11,561 bases of DNA from assembly GCA_003229095.1 (NCBI GenBank), contig QIHS01000419.1:1-11561 (forward strand). Reading direction: 5' to 3'. The translations under genes and the position numbers were made by a program. The notes under the pieces were generated by a model that worked only from the letters and a program-made list of their open reading frames with translations, ran no database searches and was not told the origin of the DNA. Positions 5,705 to 11,561 of this stretch are shown here, in pieces (the first letter of the stretch is position 1; the number at the start of each line of letters is the position of its first letter). The stretch is from Woeseia sp. (GTDB lineage Bacteria > Pseudomonadota > Gammaproteobacteria > Steroidobacterales > Woeseiaceae).

Positions 5705-7507
5705 ATGGACAAAGACGATTCATTGTTGCTAAACCGGCGTCGAATACTGGCGGCCGCACTCATGGGAGGTGGCTCGGTTGCCGTCGCTGCCTGTTCGCCG
5801 GGCGCAAGCACTGGTGACAGCGATCCTGATGCGCTGTGGACGGGCTACGACGAGCGCATTACCGAGCGCACGCTCGCAGAGGCGGAAAAGCTGTTCGGGC
5901 TGGAGTTCTCGGAAGCAGAGCGACGCCAGATTCTGGGCGGTGCTGTAGAAGAGGATGAGGAGGGATTTTTTGCGCAGCAAATTGCGTCGCTGAAAAAACG
6001 CCGCGACCAGGATATCCCGATCACCTTACAGCCTGCGACGAGTTTTGACCCTCGACTCCCGGGCATCCGATACGCCGAGCAGGCCAATTCGCTTGCGCTG
6101 TTTCCGGAAGAAATCGCAAACATTCCTGACGACGCTGAGAGCATTGCGTTTGCGTCGGTGAAACAACAGGCTCGCTGGATGACAACCGGTCAGATCTCCA
6201 GCCGTGAATTGACCGATATCTACCTTGCACGAATTGAACAACACGGCGAGTTGCTGGAATGTTTTGTCACGGTGACGGCGGACCTTGCTCGCGCACAAGC
6301 GGATCAGGCTGATCGTGAACGCGCCACCGGGCAGGTTCGTGGGCCATTGCACGGCATTCCCTATGGCGTCAAAGATTTGCTCGATACTGCTGACATTGCG
6401 ACTACCTGGGGCGCGGAACCCTACAAAGACCGGGTCGCCGCAATCGATGGCGCAGTGGTGCGTCGCTTGCAGGATGCCGGCGCTGTAATGCTTGGCAAAA
6501 CCACTCTGGGTGCACTGGCGTGGGGCGATGTCTGGTTTGGCGGTGAAACCCGCAACCCGTGGAATCCCAAAGAAGGCGCGTCCGGCTCATCAGCCGGATC
6601 GGGTTCTGCAACCGCTGCGGGACTGTGTTCATTTGGCATCGGCACGGAAACGCTGGGTTCAATTGTTTCTCCTTCCGATCGCAATGGACTCACCGGGCTG
6701 CGTCCGACTTTCGGTCGTATTTCCCGCGTGGGTGCAATGGCGCTTTGCTGGTCACTCGACAAAATTGGGCCGATGTGCCGCTATGCCGAAGACACGGCAA
6801 TCGTATTGAGCGCACTCAATGGCTACGACGAATACGATACGGGTTCCATCGACATGGGCTTTGCCTACGACGGTCGGCAGTCAGTCGCAGAACTCACCAT
6901 CGGCTACGACCCTGCATGGTTTGACGGTGATCATGCCAGCGACATCGACAGGTCAGCACTGGAGACACTAAAGAGCATGGGCGCGACGGTGCAGGAAATA
7001 TCCCTGCCCGACCTGCCAGTCAACGAGATCATGGGCGCCCTCGGTGTCGAATCTGCGGCCGCTTTCGAGGAACTGACTTTGTCGGACCGCGACGATCAGT
7101 TACGCAGACAGGTCGACAACGCCTGGCCAAACAGTTTTCGACAAGCACGCTATTTCTCCGCGGTTGACTTCATGCAGGGCGAAAGACTCCGGCGGCAAGT
7201 CATGCAGGATACGCACGAGTTCTTTTCCCAGGTCGATGTGATATTCGGGCCGAGCTTTGGCAACCCGATGCTGACGCTCACCAATTTCACCGGCCAGCCT
7301 TGTCTCACAATGCGCGCAGGGTTTGAGGAAATAACGCCACGATCTCTTTTCGGCCATCCCAAAAACGACACAGACGAAACGCTGCATAGAATTCCTCGTT
7401 CTGTCACGTTGTGGAGCAACCTGTTCGAAGAAGGAAAACTGATTACAGTCGGGCGTGCGCTTGAAGTCGCACTTGGCGTCGCGAATGAACGCCCATCGCT
7501 GAGATAA
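5705..7507 (+). CDS. Exported amidase-signature hydrolase with Tat-type lipoprotein signal
   Basis: This 600-residue protein has AAGGA six bases before the ATG. The N-terminus carries NRRRILAAALMGGG, a twin-arginine signal, ending in a lipobox VAAC with Cys30, so the mature protein should be folded before export and lipid-anchored in the envelope. About 110 residues without known character follow. The amidase-signature domain (about 145-590) shows GIPYGVKDLLDT (Lys223), GASGSSAGSGS (cis-Ser295) and GTETLGSIVSPSDRNGLTGLRPTFGR (nucleophile Ser319, in two overlapping motifs). The 24-residue distance between the two serines is the usual one, so the Lys-Ser-Ser triad is complete. It should hydrolyse an amide or ester bond outside the cytoplasm; the substrate is unknown. 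The next gene begins 13 bases after the stop and is also exported, which suggests one operon. Confidence 0.95.
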   Translation: MDKDDSLLLNRRRILAAALMGGGSVAVAACSPGASTGDSDPDALWTGYDERITERTLAEAEKLFGLEFSEAERRQILGGAVEEDEEGFFAQQIASLKKRRDQDIPITLQPATSFDPRLPGIRYAEQANSLALFPEEIANIPDDAESIAFASVKQQARWMTTGQISSRELTDIYLARIEQHGELLECFVTVTADLARAQADQADRERATGQVRGPLHGIPYGVKDLLDTADIATTWGAEPYKDRVAAIDGAVVRRLQDAGAVMLGKTTLGALAWGDVWFGGETRNPWNPKEGASGSSAGSGSATAAGLCSFGIGTETLGSIVSPSDRNGLTGLRPTFGRISRVGAMALCWSLDKIGPMCRYAEDTAIVLSALNGYDEYDTGSIDMGFAYDGRQSVAELTIGYDPAWFDGDHASDIDRSALETLKSMGATVQEISLPDLPVNEIMGALGVESAAAFEELTLSDRDDQLRRQVDNAWPNSFRQARYFSAVDFMQGERLRRQVMQDTHEFFSQVDVIFGPSFGNPMLTLTNFTGQPCLTMRAGFEEITPRSLFGHPKNDTDETLHRIPRSVTLWSNLFEEGKLITVGRALEVALGVANERPSLR

Positions 7508-7520
7508 GAAAGGAACGACA

Positions 7521-8780
7521 ATGAAAAGACTGGTTGCAGCTATACTTTGTTTCGCGTTCACCGCGCAGGCGGAAGATTCCTTCCAGGGATATTCGCTTGA
7601 GGAAGCGACCAGCTTTCGCAATGAATGGACGATGGACAACTGGGATGAAGGCGGGCCGCTCATGCGCTACGTTTTCCTCAACATGCCTGAATTCTGGACT
7701 CACTCCATCATCAGTCGTGGTGGACCTGTGCGCGAATTGCCGCTTGCGCTGCGCGAAGACGTTTCCGCATTTGAAACGACGACTGACAACGGACAAACAT
7801 CTCTGGCTGACTATGTGCGCGAATCAACGGTCAATAGCGCTATCGTCTTGCACCACGGACTGGTTGTCTTTGAGGCATACCCACGAATGCGCGCGACAGA
7901 CAAACATCTCTATATGTCAGTTTCCAAAGGGCATGCAGCCGCATTGATCGCCATTCTGGAAGATCGGGAAAAGATTGATGTCAGCAAGAGTGTGGATACC
8001 TACCTGCCCTTGCTAGCGAGTTCCGGGTGGGCGGGAGTATCGGTTCTTGATGTACTGGACATGGCATCGGGGATTGGCTGCCTCGAAGGTGAAGATGGTG
8101 CCTACAGCAATCCCAAACGCTGTTACTACCAATATGAAGCGTCACTTGGCTGGCTGCGTGCAACCGAGGCAACCATGGACAGCACGTTTGACTACATGGC
8201 TACGCTCAAGTCACACCGCCCTGCCGGTGAAGCGTTTGAATACACCTCGCCAAACACCTTCATCCTTGGCTGGCTTGCTGAATCCATTTATGGTCAACCC
8301 TACGCGGATCTGCTGTCGAGTGAGCTATGGCAAAAGATGGGTGCAGAGTCAGACGCAATGATCGTGGCACCGCGTCGTGGCGTCCCGATCGCTAGTGGCG
8401 GCATCAGCTCGACGCTGCGGGACATGGCTCGATTCGGTCTGCTGTTTACACCCAGTGGCCGGCAAAAGGTGCAACCGCTAATCTCGGACGCGGCGCTGGA
8501 AAAAATTCAGAACGGCGGTCGTCCTGAAATCTTTCGTGCTAATCTTGATGAGGACGATGGTTATGTCGACGGCGAAGCTGCCCTGCACAACAGCTATCAA
8601 TGGGACTTCGTCATGAATGACGGAGATTTTTTCAAAGGCGGCTTCGGCGGGCAAGGCCTCTATATTTCTCCCTCCCGTGACCTGGTGGTCGCATTCTTCG
8701 GCACCTTCGACGAGAACGGCAACGGACACGAAATGACACGCGTTGCGCGGCAACTGGCGAAATCAGGTTTGTTTGATTAG
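7521..8780 (+). CDS. Secreted beta-lactamase-fold serine hydrolase
   Basis: This 419-residue protein has AAAGGA a few bases before the ATG. MKRLVAAILCFAFTAQA is a Sec signal with cleavage expected before EDS. The fold belongs to the class C beta-lactamase/esterase/6-aminohexanoate-dimer hydrolase group: SVSK (Ser133 nucleophile, Lys136), FEYTSPNTFILGWLAE (Tyr241, Asn245; the second motif) and KGGFGGQGLYISPSRDLVV (372-390; the third motif region). ASGGISSTLRDMARFG (291-306) is also typical. All catalytic elements are present. Members cleave esters, short amides or nylon oligomers and are often poor beta-lactamases. Placed directly after the exported amidase gene, it may act on the same or a related substrate in the periplasm; that link is an inference. 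Confidence 0.93.
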   Translation: MKRLVAAILCFAFTAQAEDSFQGYSLEEATSFRNEWTMDNWDEGGPLMRYVFLNMPEFWTHSIISRGGPVRELPLALREDVSAFETTTDNGQTSLADYVRESTVNSAIVLHHGLVVFEAYPRMRATDKHLYMSVSKGHAAALIAILEDREKIDVSKSVDTYLPLLASSGWAGVSVLDVLDMASGIGCLEGEDGAYSNPKRCYYQYEASLGWLRATEATMDSTFDYMATLKSHRPAGEAFEYTSPNTFILGWLAESIYGQPYADLLSSELWQKMGAESDAMIVAPRRGVPIASGGISSTLRDMARFGLLFTPSGRQKVQPLISDAALEKIQNGGRPEIFRANLDEDDGYVDGEAALHNSYQWDFVMNDGDFFKGGFGGQGLYISPSRDLVVAFFGTFDENGNGHEMTRVARQLAKSGLFD

Positions 8781-8913
8781 CCATTCGTTAGTCCGGGCTA
8801 AAAGACCACCCAATGAGCAAACACCACTACAATCGGCAAGCCTATGACGTGGGCGTGTTTCGTTTGACTATGCCAAGCCTCACTCGCTGTAAATTGCCGC
8901 TGAGATTGGTCGT

Positions 8914-8919
8914 TATATT
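8914..8919 (+). promoter_or_regulatory. Possible -10 box of the YbjQ-like gene
   Basis: TATATT matches the sigma-70 consensus at five of six positions, 25 bases before the start codon. The best -35 candidate, TTGCCG (8894-8899), leaves only a 14-base spacer, so the promoter is uncertain. The 163-base gap after the serine hydrolase gene shows that the downstream gene needs its own promoter. Confidence 0.3.
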
Positions 8920-8943
8920 TCAATAGGACAATAGGAGAGTACT

Positions 8944-9315
8944 ATGGGATTATTTGGTGGGAGTAAATCTAAATCCAAAATTATCGCTGATTGCTATACC
9001 AGAAGCGATGTGCCAGGGCGCACAATTGAAAAGTCTCTCAGACTAGTGCAGCACATATGTAAAGAAGAGTCTTTTCAATTTAATATTTCAAAGGATATTG
9101 ATAGGGTATTTGAATCTCTGCTTGAAAAAGCAAAAGAAAATGGTGCAAATGTAATCGTCAATGTTCGCATGATCACTGGTTCAAATCGAATAGCGGGTGG
9201 GGTGGCTAACTCCAAGGCTTTAACGTCGCAAGCCTGGCATATGTTTTCCCCAAAACGTACTAAGCTGGTTGCAACTACTAAGCGCGGAGTCTACGTCATC
9301 GCTAGTCCCGCTTGA
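8944..9315 (+). CDS. YbjQ/UPF0145-like protein
   Basis: This 123-residue protein has TAGGAGAG a few bases before the ATG. The start MGLFGGSKSKSK is a short basic leader, not a signal peptide. DVPGRTIEKSLRLVQHI resembles the opening strand and loop of the YbjQ family, and VFESLLEKAKENGANVIVNVRM is close to its best-known motif (helix, then GANAIIGVR and a strand). The end, TKLVATTKRGVYVIA, suits the last strand, where YbjQ proteins have YGTAV. The family forms pentamers and has no established function. The gene is clearly richer in A and T than those around it, with many AAA, AAT and ATT codons, which hints at a different origin. Confidence 0.65.
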   Translation: MGLFGGSKSKSKIIADCYTRSDVPGRTIEKSLRLVQHICKEESFQFNISKDIDRVFESLLEKAKENGANVIVNVRMITGSNRIAGGVANSKALTSQAWHMFSPKRTKLVATTKRGVYVIASPA

Positions 9316-9597
9316 AAGACCGTCCACTTTGGGAGCGCCCCGAGAGCCAAACTCGGCATCGAGAAGCGCTTAAAGAATCATCTCGCGGGTCAGCCATCAT
9401 TTGGAAAGAAATTGCTCAATGAAAGAGGATCTAAGCTCCATGGAGAGTTGTTCCTGTCGTTCTCATCCGTACAGTAGCTATCAGGGTCGTTAAGTTGGTA
9501 ATTTCATCAAGCCATTGCTCCGACAAAAACGCGAATGCCACGGCCATTTAACAATAGTGCATCCGGTTCGCGTCATCTAGGGGGGGTTAACCCCAAC
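9316..9597. other. Gap without a supported gene
   Basis: Only a 35-codon plus-strand frame from TTG 9312 (overlapping the previous stop, with WERPESQTRHREALKESSRG in it) looks faintly protein-like, and I cannot place it in a family. No strong terminator or repeat is visible. The stretch probably holds debris from the insertion event whose transposase remnant follows. Confidence 0.4.
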
Positions 9598-9834
9598 CTG
9601 GCGTGCTCGATGAGCGGCGTTGGTAGTTGCGCTGATAATGCAGCCTGCGAGGGCTTCTTTGGAATGTTGAAACGCGAACGGGTCAATCGTCGTCGATACG
9701 AAACGCACGCCGAAGCAAGAGCTGATATCTTTGATTACATCGAGTGCTTCTACAACCCGCGAAGAAGACGAAAGCTGGAAATACTTAAACTGAATAAATC
9801 GAACTTAACTCAACCATCCGTGGTATCGGGGTAA
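9598..9834 (+). pseudogene. IS3-family transposase (orfB) C-terminal remnant
   Basis: SMSGVGSCADNAACEGFFGMLKRERV, then YETHAEARADIFDYIECFYNPRRRR, is the end of an IS3-family DDE transposase (usual form SMSRxGNCxDNAxxESFFxxLKxE ... YIExFYNxxRRHSxLGxxSP). The third catalytic acidic residue is kept (Glu39 if counted from ATG 9535). The first two Asp residues and everything before are missing. After FYNPRRR the HSxLGYxSP segment is also gone and the frame continues into KLNKSNLTQPSV, which looks like a genuine orfB tail, so an internal deletion is likely. The frame is open back to ATG 9535, but those residues have no family match. No terminal inverted repeats are recognisable. Confidence 0.85.
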
Positions 9835-10015
9835 AACCCGTTGATCTCGTTTCATTGCATCGGCGATTTCAGGAGCGTAAGTTCCTGGTGCGGTCGAGGC
9901 GACTGGAAGAACAAAGCACTGAGTACAGAAATCTCGAGTATTTTCTTTCGTACATGAGTAACGGGTTGCAGTTAAACGGACCGTCGTCATGCCGCTGGAA
10001 CGGAGAAAACAAAAA

Positions 10016-10123
10016 ATGAAACTCTGGTACATAATAAGCTTGCTGCCGCTCGCAGGCTGCGGCGACTCCACTTTCGAATCGAGGCGAGTGCCTCCAGAAC
10101 GTACAACAGGAATCAAATTATGA
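10016..10123 (+). CDS. Tiny lipoprotein (35 aa) overlapping the transporter start
   Basis: CGGAGA lies about 9-10 bases before ATG 10016. The protein is MKLWYIISLLPLAGCGDSTF followed by 15 residues ending in TTGIKL. It has a basic residue, a short hydrophobic stretch and a perfect lipobox (LAGC, Cys15), giving a mature lipopeptide of only 21 residues with GD after the cysteine. In Enterobacteria Asp at +2 keeps lipoproteins in the inner membrane; here Gly is +2 and Asp +3, so sorting is open. Its TGA shares the ATGA with the MFS gene start, so the two are translationally coupled. Ribosome site, lipobox and overlap together argue for a real gene. It may be an accessory peptide of the transporter or a coupling leader; I know no family for it. 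Confidence 0.72.
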   Translation: MKLWYIISLLPLAGCGDSTFESRRVPPERTTGIKL

Positions 10124-11415
10124 AAGACAGCGTCCAGGAACGCATTGGCAATAGCCCAATGTCGTCCTATCAGTTTCGAATCATTGGTATATGCCTTGCG
10201 ATAAACATACTGGATGGATTCGATGTGCTGGTTGTTGCGTTTACCGCACAGAGCATCGCAGCTGACTGGGGCCTCTCACCGAGCTCACTTGGTTTACTTC
10301 TCAGCTCCGGGGTGTTCGGCATGGCGGCTGGTTCGCTGGTTCTCGCGCCGTACGCAGATCGCACCGGGCGACGCACCATGATACTGGCCGGTCTGGTCAT
10401 CATCACCGTCGGTATGGCCGTATCGGCAATTACTCAGACGGTTTGGCAACTTGTGGCCGCGCGACTGTTTACCGGGCTTGGCATCGGCACCTTGCTTGCG
10501 AGTATGAATGTCCTCGTTGCGGAGTATTCGTCGCAGAAGTATCGAAGCCTGGCGATCAGCGTTTTTCAATCGGGCTTCCCGATCGGCGCCACTATTGGCG
10601 GCGGTATCGTGTTGATTTTGCTTTCCATCTATAGCTGGCGTTCGGCATTTCTGTTCGGAGCGCTGATATCCGCGCTGATGATTCCGATCGTGTACGCGCG
10701 ACTGCCTGAATCCCTGGACTTCCTGGCATCCAAACAACCCGCTAATGCGTTGGACAAGATCAACAAAATACTGGTTAAAATCGGTCAAACGCCGGTCGAA
10801 CGGTTACCTGAGCGGCCAGCAATGCAACAGGAAATATCCGTTGGCGTAGCGCGCCTGCTGTCAGACGGTCGACTGCGACGTACGCTGTTAATCTGGACGT
10901 CGTTCTTTATGGTCATGTTCAGCTTTTACTTTGTAGTCAGCTGGACGCCGAAATTATTGGCCCAGGCGGGACTGTCCGCCGAGCAGGGAATCTCCGGGTC
11001 CGTGATTCTAAGTCTCGGTGGTGTAATCGGAAGTTTAATGCTCGGATTCATCGCGTCTCGCGTCAAACTCAAGGGCCTTGTCGGAACCTACATGGTCGCC
11101 ACAGCAATATTGATGGTCTTGTTTGGAATGCTGAGCAGCCAACTCATCCCGGCGTTTTCAATTGCTATTTTCCTCGGATTTTTCCTGTTCGGCGCGATTG
11201 TCGGTTTATACGCGATTACACCGACGCTTTACGACACCGAGATGCGCGCGACAGGAATGGGATGGGCCATCGGTATCGGCCGAATAGGCGGGATCATCGC
11301 GCCATACGCCGCGGGACTAATGTTGGAGGATGGCTTCAGCAACACTCTCATGTTCACAATCTTCGCGGTACCGATGTTTATCGCTATGCTGGCACAGAGT
11401 TCGATAAAACGCTGA
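10120..11415 (+). CDS. MFS transporter, AAHS (aromatic/organic acid:H+ symporter) type
   Basis: This 431-residue protein shows 12 hydrophobic segments with the loop between the halves at about 203-250. Family marks are NILDGFD in helix 1 (Asp32 and Asp35, conserved in AAHS carriers), the motif A region SLVLAPYADRTGRR (72-85) in the helix 2-3 loop, RLFTGLGIG (115-123), ARLPESLDFL (193-202) and TEMRATGMGWAIGIGRIGG near helix 11. AAHS members (PcaK, BenK and relatives) bring benzoate-type acids or other small organic acids into the cytoplasm with protons. The substrate here is unknown. AGGA lies eight bases before the ATG, inside the tiny lipoprotein gene, with which it overlaps by four bases. 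No frame damage is visible. Confidence 0.93.
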   Translation: MKDSVQERIGNSPMSSYQFRIIGICLAINILDGFDVLVVAFTAQSIAADWGLSPSSLGLLLSSGVFGMAAGSLVLAPYADRTGRRTMILAGLVIITVGMAVSAITQTVWQLVAARLFTGLGIGTLLASMNVLVAEYSSQKYRSLAISVFQSGFPIGATIGGGIVLILLSIYSWRSAFLFGALISALMIPIVYARLPESLDFLASKQPANALDKINKILVKIGQTPVERLPERPAMQQEISVGVARLLSDGRLRRTLLIWTSFFMVMFSFYFVVSWTPKLLAQAGLSAEQGISGSVILSLGGVIGSLMLGFIASRVKLKGLVGTYMVATAILMVLFGMLSSQLIPAFSIAIFLGFFLFGAIVGLYAITPTLYDTEMRATGMGWAIGIGRIGGIIAPYAAGLMLEDGFSNTLMFTIFAVPMFIAMLAQSSIKR

Positions 11416-11561
11416 AGTTGACTCGCGACGCCGGTCGGCCCGTGATCTTGATGGGGTTGCCTGACCTCTGGCGTGCGCGGTTCACGAGTTTCGACTATTT
11501 GTCGACTTCGATGCCGCTCAAAAGTATGCTCGCGAATTGATCCGCAATGTGCTCAACCTTC

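Noticed and set aside
8785..8802. Hairpin TTAGT-CCGG-GCTAA after the serine hydrolase gene as terminator
   Set aside because: The stem is only five pairs with one G-T pair, and no T tract follows.
9835..9967. AACCCGTT (9835-9842) and AACGGGTT (9960-9967) as insertion-sequence ends
   Set aside because: Eight matching bases over such a distance can be chance, and they lie downstream of the transposase remnant on one side only.
9805..10116. 103-codon minus-strand frame antisense to the tiny lipoprotein
   Set aside because: It covers the end of the transposase remnant and the lipoprotein on the other strand and has no recognisable motif; the plus-strand lipoprotein has better signals.
11416..11561. 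Possible start or end of another gene at the right edge
   Set aside because: A plus frame (FVDFDAAQKYARELIRNVLNL split over two readings) and a minus frame (VEHIADQFASILLSG) are both open to the edge, but neither is long enough or recognisable enough to call.

Overview
The window looks like an accessory stretch of a proteobacterial chromosome, probably an environmental (perhaps marine) gammaproteobacterium. This is inferred from moderate GC, Shine-Dalgarno-led genes and the style of the gene families. No marker gene fixes the taxonomy.

Layout. (1) 1-1583, plus strand: the end of an M20 metallopeptidase and a short-chain dehydrogenase eight bases later, probably one operon. (2) 1670-2230, minus strand: a small membrane protein with an HEFAH zinc-protease motif. 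(3) 2231-4572: a decayed zone. It holds the C-terminal third of an amidase without any catalytic residue, an intact RHH antitoxin/ParE-like toxin pair, a cupin gene cut off just where the toxin-antitoxin promoter region begins, a perfect 26-base palindrome, a tRNA-like scrap and two sets of short GTCA-containing repeats. (4) 4573-5630, minus strand: an acyltransferase-fold (2-oxoacid dehydrogenase E2 catalytic domain) protein without a lipoyl domain, with an altered active-site motif, followed by a small unknown gene. (5) 5705-8780, plus strand: a Tat/lipobox-exported amidase and a secreted beta-lactamase-fold serine hydrolase, 13 bases apart, divergent from (4). (6) 8944-9834: an AT-rich YbjQ-like gene and a fragment of an IS3-family transposase. 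(7) 10016-11415, plus strand: a 35-residue lipoprotein whose stop overlaps (ATGA) the start of an AAHS-type MFS transporter.

The theme that ties the intact genes together is amide/peptide and small aromatic or organic acid catabolism: M20 peptidase, exported amidase, exported serine hydrolase, SDR and an organic acid/H+ symporter. This grouping is an inference from families; no substrate can be read from the sequence. The most unusual items are the tiny lipoprotein coupled to the transporter, the stacked palindromes between the divergent E2-like and amidase genes, and the toxin-antitoxin module that sits exactly at the break in the cupin gene. I saw no CRISPR array, rRNA or intact tRNA.
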